Origin: Flavobacteriaceae bacterium
GTDB taxonomy: Bacteria; Bacteroidota; Bacteroidia; Flavobacteriales; Flavobacteriaceae
Direction: 5' to 3'
Length of the DNA stretch: 64,000 nucleotides
Assembly: GCA_947446635.1 (NCBI GenBank)
Contig: CANFHF010000001.1
Location: 62,001-126,000, forward strand
Every line of letters begins with the position of its first letter. Positions within the stretch are counted from its first letter, which is position 1. A program made the translations under genes and the position numbers. Shown in pieces: positions 53,912-62,100 of the stretch. The notes beneath the pieces were generated by a model that was not told the DNA's origin, ran no database searches, and saw nothing but the letters and a program-made list of their open reading frames with translations.

Positions 53912-55384
53912 ATGATTGCACACAACTCCAAGATTATCGGCGAAGGTCTAACTTACGATGATGTATTATTAGTTCCAAATTACTCGAATGTTCTTCCTCG
54001 TGACGTTAGTATCAAATCAAGATTCTCCAGGAACATTACGCTTAATGTTCCTATTGTGTCCGCGGCTATGGACACCGTTACCGAAAGTGCTATGGCAATT
54101 GCTATAGCGCAAGAAGGGGGTATAGGGGTTTTGCATAAAAACATGACCATCGAACAACAAGCCGCCAAAGTACGCAAAGTAAAACGGGCCGAGTCTGGAA
54201 TGATTATTGACCCAGTAACTTTACCGCTAACTTCTACCGTTGCCGATGCAAAAAATGCCATGAAAGAATTTGGCATTGGTGGTATTCCTATTGTAAACGA
54301 AAATAGAGTACTCAAAGGAATTGTAACCAATCGGGATTTGCGTTTCGAAAAAAATAACGCTAGACCTATTATCGAAGTAATGACTAGCGAAAACTTGGTT
54401 ACTGTTTCCGAAGGAACTTCCCTTGGTCAGGCTGAAGTAGTTTTGCAAGGCTACAAAATCGAGAAACTTCCGGTGGTGAATGCCGAAAATAAATTAGTAG
54501 GTTTAATCACTTTTAGAGATATTACCAAATTAACTCAAAAACCAAACGCCAACAAAGATGTTTACGGTCGTTTGCGCGTTGCGGCAGCCATTGGAGTAAC
54601 GGGTGATGCCCTAGAAAGAGCCAAAGCTTTGGTGCAAGCAGGCGTCGATGCTATCATTATTGATACCGCTCACGGTCATACCCAAGGCGTAGTTAATGTG
54701 TTGAAAGAGGTGAAAACTAATTTTCCTAATATTGATGTCATAGTTGGAAATATTGCCACACCCGAAGCGGCCAAATTCTTGGTTGAAAACGGCGCCGATG
54801 GGGTGAAAGTAGGCATTGGTCCGGGTTCTATTTGCACGACTCGTATTATTGCAGGGGTTGGATTCCCACAGTTTTCTGCGGTACTTGAAGTGGCTGCGGC
54901 CTTAAAAGGAACTGGAGTTCCCGTGATTGCCGATGGTGGCATTCGGTACACAGGCGATATACCTAAAGCGATTGCTGCCGGTGCCGATTGTGTGATGCTT
55001 GGTTCGCTTTTGGCAGGAACCAAAGAATCTCCGGGAGAAACTATCATTTTTGAAGGAAGGAAATTCAAATCCTATCGTGGCATGGGTTCTGTCGAAGCGA
55101 TGGAAGGCGGATCGAAAGACCGTTATTTCCAAGATGTGGAAGACGATGTCAAGAAACTGGTTCCCGAAGGAATTGTGGGTCGTGTGCCTTACAAAGGGCA
55201 ATTGGAAGAAAGCATGCAACAATTCATTGGCGGACTGCGTGCCGGAATGGGGTATTGCGGGGCTAAAGATGTACCCACCTTGCAGGAAACAGGTCGTTTC
55301 GTTCGCATTACCTCCAGCGGAATTACGGAAAGTCACCCCCATAATGTGACCATCACCAAAGAAGCCCCGAATTATTCGAGGTAG
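53912..55384 (+). CDS. guaB: inosine-5'-monophosphate dehydrogenase
   Basis: Oxidises IMP to XMP, committing purines to GMP. TIM-barrel GEGLTYDDVLLVPNYSN opening, two CBS domains (about residues 95-210), VGIGPGSICTTRIIAGVG with the active Cys, and SYRGMGSVEAM, all diagnostic. 490 residues. A hairpin (GGCGCAA / TTGCGCC then T-run, 55399-55465) may end the transcript. Confidence 0.97.
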   Translation: MIAHNSKIIGEGLTYDDVLLVPNYSNVLPRDVSIKSRFSRNITLNVPIVSAAMDTVTESAMAIAIAQEGGIGVLHKNMTIEQQAAKVRKVKRAESGMIIDPVTLPLTSTVADAKNAMKEFGIGGIPIVNENRVLKGIVTNRDLRFEKNNARPIIEVMTSENLVTVSEGTSLGQAEVVLQGYKIEKLPVVNAENKLVGLITFRDITKLTQKPNANKDVYGRLRVAAAIGVTGDALERAKALVQAGVDAIIIDTAHGHTQGVVNVLKEVKTNFPNIDVIVGNIATPEAAKFLVENGADGVKVGIGPGSICTTRIIAGVGFPQFSAVLEVAAALKGTGVPVIADGGIRYTGDIPKAIAAGADCVMLGSLLAGTKESPGETIIFEGRKFKSYRGMGSVEAMEGGSKDRYFQDVEDDVKKLVPEGIVGRVPYKGQLEESMQQFIGGLRAGMGYCGAKDVPTLQETGRFVRITSSGITESHPHNVTITKEAPNYSR

Positions 55385-55398
55385 TATTTTGCCAATAT

Positions 55399-55465
55399 GG
55401 CGCAAAGACTCGAAGAAAAATATAAACACCAACCAAGGTACAAGAATCCCTTCTTGCGCCTTTTT
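55399..55465 (+). terminator. possible guaB terminator
   Basis: GGCGCAA (55399-55405) and TTGCGCC (55454-55460), followed by TTTTT; the loop is long, so the call is uncertain. Confidence 0.4.
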
Positions 55466-55522
55466 ATTATTCGCATCGTTTTTAGTTGAATGCAGTAAGT
55501 TTTTTAGCTGATAATATTTTAT

Positions 55523-55903
55523 TTACTTTCTAATAAACTTCAAATCTTTAAGCATTGCTTGAAACTTCTTCCCCGGTCTAAAAATCACCGAAGCACTCTT
55601 TCCTTTTTTTGGAGATACTGCCTCTGGAGTAGCACTTGCCGTTCCTTTTACACTAATTTGAAAAGCGCCTAAATGTCCTAGTCTTACTATTTTTCCGGCA
55701 TCTAATTCCTTTGAAACGGTAGCAACCAAGCTAATAATTACGGCATAACAATCGGATTGGGTTAAGGAAGATCCATAAGCAATTTGTTCGGAAAGCTCTT
55801 CTAAATCCACTTCCCCCGTTTTAGTGACTTTGGGATAATACAGCATAGAAGCGCTATGATTTGCGGGATTAGTTTTTCCAATAGGGGTGATAATAATGGC
55901 CAT
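55523..55903 (-). CDS. HU/IHF-like DNA-binding protein (Bacteroidota long type)
   Basis: A 126-residue HU-like histone. DCYAVIISLVATVSKELDAGKIVRLGHLGAFQISVKGTAS follows the HU pattern (helical dimerisation body, then the beta arm), and PGKKFQAMLKDLKFI ends the fold. It carries the long N-terminal ~30 residues typical of Bacteroidota HU-like proteins. A perfect minus-strand promoter lies at 55944-55973, with three TTACCGCGGTAA palindromes upstream. Confidence 0.88.
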   Translation of the reverse strand: MAIIITPIGKTNPANHSASMLYYPKVTKTGEVDLEELSEQIAYGSSLTQSDCYAVIISLVATVSKELDAGKIVRLGHLGAFQISVKGTASATPEAVSPKKGKSASVIFRPGKKFQAMLKDLKFIRK

Positions 55904-55943
55904 AGTTTTAGGAGGTCAAGAGGTTATTTTCTGCTCGTCAGTA

Positions 55944-55973
55944 CAAAGATACTCATTGGTTAGGACCAAGCAA
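55944..55973 (-). promoter_or_regulatory. promoter of the HU-like gene
   Basis: On the minus strand TTG (55971-55973), 19 bp and TATCTTTG (55944-55951) match the Bacteroidota consensus exactly, 41 bp upstream of the ATG at 55903. Confidence 0.8.
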
Positions 55974-55975
55974 CA

Positions 55976-56034
55976 AATTTACCGCGGTAAATTGTACAAG
56001 TTACCGCGGTAACTTAATTAACTTACCGCGGTAA
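55976..56034. promoter_or_regulatory. three TTACCGCGGTAA palindromes at 22-bp spacing (candidate operator array)
   Basis: AATTTACCGCGGTAAATT (55976-55993) and AAGTTACCGCGGTAACTT (55998-56015) are perfect 18-bp palindromes. TTACCGCGGTAA (56023-56034) is a third, with imperfect outer bases. Centres lie at 55984.5, 56006.5 and 56028.5, exactly 22 bp apart. The array begins 2 bp upstream of the -33 of the HU-like gene and lies in the 317-bp gap (55904-56220) shared with the divergent AraC gene. Confidence 0.85.
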
Positions 56035-56220
56035 AATAAATGTCTTGTCTTGGTGGAGTGAAAGATTGGTCTAGACAAATAGCAATAGTACCAAGGATTA
56101 GCTAATTATAGCAACTAGTATTCGTTTTATCCTCTATCTTTGGATACACTAATAATTACTTTCAATAGCTTTCTTTTTCCAAAAAATATTTTATTTTTGT
56201 AATTCATTAAAAACTATTAT

Positions 56221-57447
56221 TTGGTTTCAATAATTGCCTACATTTGTTTAACCGGCTTATTTTTGCCCTTGCTTATCCTGTATTTCAATAAGGGATACCG
56301 TACCGCAAACCGTTATTTGGCAGGGTTTCTATTTTTCGCTTCCTTGTACTTGCTGGAAAATTTCCAGTTTTTCTATGGAAAAAGCCTCTTCTGGGTTGCT
56401 TTTTTTACAAACAGCCACGCTTTTTTTTATTTAATCGGTCCTTTTGCTTTTTTCTATGTGAGAAGTATTTTGAGGGACAATAGCAAACTGAGCAAAACCG
56501 ATTATTTTCATTTCGCTCTTTTTGCCGTTTCCCTTATGGGGTATATTCCCTATTTTTTTTCGAGTTGGGATTACAAAATATCTATCGCTAAAAACATATC
56601 CAGTGAAAATTGGGATATGGCTTCTTTTCATCTGAACCAATTTATACCCCATAAAATCGACCAAGGATTAAATGTTTTGCAAACCTATTTCTATGCTATT
56701 AGTCTTTGGTATTTGCTGTGGCATCATAAAAAAGTGGCTAATAATCCAATCGTAACTACTACACAGTACAAACTGATTCGGAATTGGCTCTTTATTTTCA
56801 CTGGGCTTGTTACTATTATCACGCTTAATTTCACGGTTGCCATGGCTAATATGTGGTGCTATGATGATAAATCCATTTTCTTAAATCGCGCCAGTGACGC
56901 CTTGCTTTTGGCTTCTGTGATTTATATTGGAATGAACATGACGGTAATGTTTTTTCCTCATATTATGTATGGCTTGCCTATAGAAAATCAATCCCAACCC
57001 ATAAAAGATGCTATTCCATTAGATACTGTTCATATTAATGAAAAGTACTCGAATGTTACCGATTTTCCTTCCGAAAAAAAGAAAAAACCCGAATTTTTTT
57101 CTCCCGATTATATTGTCAATATAGAAGCGCTTTTTCAGCAAAGCATCCGGAAGCAAACGTATTTGCAACCCAACTGTAGTTTAAGTAAAATATCGGATGA
57201 AATAGGAATCCCGGCCCATCATTTGACCTATTATTTCAACAACATCAAAAAAGAATCCTTTTCTAACTGGCGCAATAAATTGCGAATAGAATATGCCTTG
57301 ATCATTCTGAATCAAAGAACTTCCGACCAATTAACCCTGGAGGCCATCGGATTAAAAGTTGGCTTTAAATCCAATTCTACTTTTATTCGCTCCTTTAAAA
57401 AAGTTGCCGGAAAAACACCGAGTGACTACCTGGAAAGTATTTACTAG
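56221..57447 (+). CDS. membrane-bound AraC family regulator
   Basis: A 408-residue regulator with about seven transmembrane helices (residues 1-260), as in the Bacteroidota membrane-AraC group, and a C-terminal AraC HTH (about 300-405): SLSKISDEIGIPAHHLTYYFNNIKKESFSNWRN and LEAIGLKVGFKSNSTFIRSFKKVAGKTPSDYL. No ATG is near; the track begins at TTG 56221, and the first in-frame Met is far inside. A TATCTTTG -7 box at 56135-56142 lies about 80 bp upstream. The ligand sensed by the membrane part is unknown. Confidence 0.85.
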   Translation: MVSIIAYICLTGLFLPLLILYFNKGYRTANRYLAGFLFFASLYLLENFQFFYGKSLFWVAFFTNSHAFFYLIGPFAFFYVRSILRDNSKLSKTDYFHFALFAVSLMGYIPYFFSSWDYKISIAKNISSENWDMASFHLNQFIPHKIDQGLNVLQTYFYAISLWYLLWHHKKVANNPIVTTTQYKLIRNWLFIFTGLVTIITLNFTVAMANMWCYDDKSIFLNRASDALLLASVIYIGMNMTVMFFPHIMYGLPIENQSQPIKDAIPLDTVHINEKYSNVTDFPSEKKKKPEFFSPDYIVNIEALFQQSIRKQTYLQPNCSLSKISDEIGIPAHHLTYYFNNIKKESFSNWRNKLRIEYALIILNQRTSDQLTLEAIGLKVGFKSNSTFIRSFKKVAGKTPSDYLESIY

Positions 57448-57501
57448 AATTGGGTAAAAGCAGCTAGCGGATTGCGCCTAGTCGAAGTTGTGGCTTCGCT
57501 C

Positions 57502-57619
57502 CGCAAAGTCTCCGACTTTGAGGTAGGGTCTTTCGGTTTTTAACCGATTTAGTTTTTTGCTATTTAATTTTTTTCAGTCAAAGACTGACATACATATCCT
57601 CAAAGTCGGAGACTTTGCG
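57502..57619. repeat. 22-bp perfect inverted repeat with nested hairpins
   Basis: CGCAAAGTCTCCGACTTTGAGG (57502-57523) and its exact reverse complement (57598-57619) flank 74 bp that contain two more hairpins: TCGGTT-TTT-AACCGA and CAGTC-AAA-GACTG. Each long arm is itself partly palindromic (CAAAGTC/GACTTTG). It lies in the 424-bp gap 57448-57871, in which no gene is supported. Confidence 0.85.
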
Positions 57620-57871
57620 CAGCGGGATTCACTTATCTCCTAAAGGATTTCTGAAATCTATTGACTCCTAAATTATTCAATTTTTTTTATAAACCTCTTT
57701 TCGTTTTTAAAAATGAAAGGAAGTTTTTGGTTTTAAATTCTGCTATGTTACGAATTATTATAATTTTGAAATTTATTTATTTTCAATCATTAATGACACC
57801 CATGTGTTACCCCGACGAACTTAAAAAATTAAACATAGTATAAAATAATAACCCAAACAAAAACAATAAAC

Positions 57872-59089
57872 ATGAAAAAAATACTCTTACTTCTTGCTTT
57901 GTCTGCATCCGTAATTTCGCAAGCCCAGGTGGCAGTGGGTACATCTACCGCTACCATGAATGCCTCGGCACAACTGGAAGTCACTTCTAATACGAAAGGT
58001 TTTTTACCACCGCGCATGACACAGGCACAACGCAACGATATAATAACACCTGCACAAGGATTGATTGTGTATTGTAGCAATTGTGGCACAGTTGGAGAAG
58101 CCCAAGTATTTAATGGTAACGCTTGGACAAACATTTGTGGTTCACCAGCTTTAGGCATAAAACCTACAATAACTACAACTACAGTAAGCGATATAGCTAC
58201 GTCGAACGCCAAAAGTGGTGGAACAATCGTTTCAAACGGTGGCGATAACATCACAGTGAGTGGAGTAGTGTGGAGTACAAGTACAAATCCAACTACAGCT
58301 TTAACTACCAAAACCACAAACGGTACAGTAACGGGTTCATTTACGAGCACCATGGCTGGATTAGCTCCTGCCACCACCTATTATGTGAGAGCTTATGCGA
58401 CTAATAGCATTGGAACATCTTATGGAGCAGAAGAAAGTTTTACTATTGCATCCGCTCCTGTTGCCTCAGACGGAGAAGTTACTATAGGTTCACAAATATG
58501 GACCACCAGAAATCTTAATGTAGCCACTTATAGTGATGGTACAGAAATTCCTCAAGTAACTGACATTGAACAATGGAAAAACTTAACCACAGGTGCTTGG
58601 TGCTATTATAATAACGACCCAGCGAATGAAGCAGTTTATGGGAAATTATATAACTGGTATGCTGTTGCAGGGATTTGGAACGAAGCCTCAAAAACAGACG
58701 AAAGTCTTAGAAAACAACTTGCCCCTGCAGGATATCATGTTCCTTCAATAGATGAATTTGGAACATTGATTACAAATATTGGTGGGGAACAGAAAGCACA
58801 TATGATGAAAGAAATTGGCCAAGGTATTTGGCCAGCGCCAGGTCTTATGGAAGAAATGATGTTTGGACCCACCCCTGAAACTACCAATTCTACAGGTTTT
58901 ACTGCCCTACCGGCTGGTGCGAATAGTGGATATTGGAGTTTCATAGGTATTGGTATCAATGGTTATTGGTGGAGCACTTCAGCTCATGACGCTGACAATG
59001 CCCAGATGATGAACATTTTTGATAATAATGTGATGAACAGTTGGGTTTATAAGTTGACTGGGTATTCTGTTCGCTGTATAAAAAATTAG
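57872..59089 (+). CDS. exported protein with fibronectin-like and FISUMP domains
   Basis: A 405-residue secreted protein. After the signal peptide (MKKILLLLALSASVISQAQ) comes the short module LEVTSNTKGFLPPRMTQAQR (30-95, shared with the next gene). A fibronectin III-like domain follows (about 97-195; TTYYVRAYATNSIGTSYGAE), then the FISUMP domain (about 200-405; GSQIWTTRNLNVATYSDG, KLYNWYAVAG, WWSTSAHD, YSVRCIKN) known from Fibrobacter succinogenes and other Bacteroidota surface proteins. Function unknown; adhesion or binding is likely. No C-terminal sorting domain is visible. Confidence 0.85.
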   Translation: MKKILLLLALSASVISQAQVAVGTSTATMNASAQLEVTSNTKGFLPPRMTQAQRNDIITPAQGLIVYCSNCGTVGEAQVFNGNAWTNICGSPALGIKPTITTTTVSDIATSNAKSGGTIVSNGGDNITVSGVVWSTSTNPTTALTTKTTNGTVTGSFTSTMAGLAPATTYYVRAYATNSIGTSYGAEESFTIASAPVASDGEVTIGSQIWTTRNLNVATYSDGTEIPQVTDIEQWKNLTTGAWCYYNNDPANEAVYGKLYNWYAVAGIWNEASKTDESLRKQLAPAGYHVPSIDEFGTLITNIGGEQKAHMMKEIGQGIWPAPGLMEEMMFGPTPETTNSTGFTALPAGANSGYWSFIGIGINGYWWSTSAHDADNAQMMNIFDNNVMNSWVYKLTGYSVRCIKN

Positions 59090-59177
59090 TAATTCCGAAA
59101 AGCTTTAAACTTTCTATGTATTTAACACCAACTTTTATTAAAAAGTATGGTATAACTTAATGATTAGTACAAAAAAT

Positions 59178-62100
59178 ATGAAAAAAATAAAACTCTTACT
59201 AGCTATAACCTTGTGCTTTGTCATGAACTTAAGGGCACAAACTGCTTGCGATTTCTCTCCTGGAACCATTGGCGCTGCCAGTGAAACAATCTGCTACAAT
59301 GAGAATCCTGCATTAATAGCAAATAGCGAAACCAACAATGCTATAGCTCTTTTTAATGAAGAATTATATGGAATTCATCATGATATAATAGCCCTACCTG
59401 ATAATACTTGGTTTACTGGCAACTATACGATAGAGTCATGGGTTAAGCCCCAAAAAGTTCTACGGTATATTATTACTAATGGCACCTCGATTACTACCTA
59501 TGGAAATCAAATGATTGGTAATGTGTTTGAGTCTTATGCTGGTGGGTTAGAAGGTGTAAGTTTTGCCTATGGTGATATATATACCTATACACCTAAATTA
59601 ACGGTGAGTGGAAGTAATGGTTCAAGTTCAATAACTTCTTCTATAGCAATTCCAGAAAATCAATGGAGTCATCTTGCTGTTAGTTTCAATGGCACTACAG
59701 CAACTATGTATATTAATGGCCAAGTAGTGGCTACTGGACCTATGGCATTGCCTACTAGTGTTTTAAGAACCTATAACAGAATTGGAAACGGGAGATCTGT
59801 GGGACAATTTGATGAGGTGAGAATTTGGAACGTGTCTCGCACGGTAGAAGAAATAATGGCTACTATGAATGTGCCATTAATAGGAACGGAATTGGGATTG
59901 ATGGCGTATTATGATTGCAATCAAGGTACGGCTAATGTTAATAATGCATCCATTACCACATTAATCGATAAAAGTCCAAACAATAAAAATGCTACTCTTG
60001 GTAATCAATTTTACATGTTCGGAGATGGTTCAAATTTTGTTAACGGAAGCCCTGCTACAATAAATGCAAGTGGCGGTAGTGGAACTTTTACCTACAAATG
60101 GCAGGCGAATGGAGTTGATATTGCGAATTCAAACTCGGCTAGCTATGATCCACCAGCGGGATTAACTGCCACTACAACTTATACAAGGTTTGCTAAAGAC
60201 GAAACATGCAATACTTTTAAACAATCATTAGGAAGCCGTGTGGTAACGGTAAGAGGGAATTTCTCATCAGGAGAGATTAGTTCATCAGGAGAATCAATCT
60301 GTATCAATGGAGATCCTGTGGTAATTGGCAGTACAACTGCTGCTTCAGGCGGCAACGGAGCCATTACCTACAAATGGCAAGCGAATGGAGTTGATATTGC
60401 GAATTCAAACACGGCTAGCTACGATCCACCTACAGGACTAACTGCCACTACAACGTATACAAGATTTGCAAAAGAGGGAACTTGTAATACAAGTTTTTTA
60501 CCATCATCAGGAAGTTATGTGGTAACGATGAGAGGGAACTTGATAGCTGGAGAGATTAGTTCATCAGGAGAATCAATCTGTACCAATGGCGATCCTGCGG
60601 TAATTGGCAGTACAACTGCTGCTTCAGGCGGAGACGGAGCCTTTACCTACAAATGGCAAGCGAATGGAGTAGATATAGCCAATTCAGACTCGGATTCCTA
60701 CGATCCGCCATCTGGATTAACTGCCACTACAACGTATACAAGATTTGCAAAAGATGCGGGATGTAGTACAACTTTTTCACAATCATCAGGAAGTTATGTG
60801 GTAACGGTGAGAGGGAACTTCTCAACAGGAGAGATTAGTTCAGTCGGTGAAACAATTTGTAACAATGGAGATCCTGCTGAAATTGGAAGTACAACTGCTG
60901 CTTCAGGCGGTGACGGATCCATTACCTACAAATGGCAGTCAAATGGTGTAGATATTGACGATTCAAACTCGGCTAGCTACGATCAACCAGCCGGATTAAC
61001 AGCCACTACAACGTATACAAGATTTGCAAAAGAGGGAACTTGTAACACAAGTTTTACGCCATCATCAGGAAGTTATGTGGTAACCGTGAGAGGGAATTTT
61101 TCATCGGGAGAGATTAGTTCAACAGGAGAATCAATCTGTAATAACGGAGATCCTGCTGTAATTAGCAGTACAACTGCTGCTTCAAGCAGTGAAGGAGCCA
61201 TTACCTACAAATGGCAAGCAAATGGTGTAGATATAGCCAATTCGGACTCGGATTCCTATGATCCACCATCTGGATTAACGACCACTACAACGTTTACAAG
61301 ATTTGCAAAAGATGGAACTTGTAATACAAGTTTTACGCCATCATCAGGAAGTTTTATGGTAACTGTAAATCCAAACTTAACTTCAAGTGTGAATATTGTT
61401 GCTGATAATGCAGTTTATCCTAATGCCATTGCCATCACAGCCAGTGCTGTAAATGGAGGAACATCGCCTATTTATCAATGGTATAATGGTACAACTGCCG
61501 TGGGTACTAACAGTGCTACTTACAGGACATCAACCCTTACAGTAGGTCAGTCATTGGCTATAAAAGTTGTGATGACCTCTAATGCTACGCCATGTTTAAC
61601 AGGGTCGCCGACAACATCTAATATCATAAACATTGCCGCACCAATAGTACCCTCTGTACGTTTAGTTTCTGCCGGTATCGGTGTTACTTCAACTGAGATG
61701 CATCCTTCAGCGCTTCTCGAGGTGAAATCAGATACCAAAGGATTTTTACCTCCACGCATGACCGCAACAGAAAGAGATGCTATTGCTAGTCCTGTTGCAG
61801 GTTTGATGCTCTATTGTTCTAATTGTGGAGCCAATGGGGAGCTAGAAGTTTATAATGGTACTACATGGACCAATCTTGGTGGTAGTGTGGCAGCGGCTAT
61901 TGTTGGCTCCGCTACTGCTACTTCAATTGTTTCGGACCCAACTAATTTTAATATTAAAACAAATACAGTAGTAGCTGTTGATCAACTGGATATTACGCCA
62001 TCGGCTGATTTTAGTTTGAATACGGGCATTGCTCGCAATACTACTGCTACAAATGCATTTACCAATGCAGCCATCAGTCGTTATTATAAATTTGGCGTTA

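Noticed and set aside
57502-57619. Inverted repeat as a simple terminator
   Set aside because: The 74-bp loop and nested hairpins, without a clear T-run, do not fit an intrinsic terminator.
57661-57843. 60-residue ORF MTPKLFNFFYK...
   Set aside because: Composition is that of AT-rich noncoding DNA, with no family or promoter.
60000-61400. Repeats as a CRISPR array
   Set aside because: The units are 279 bp, coding and in frame; no short direct repeats with unique spacers.
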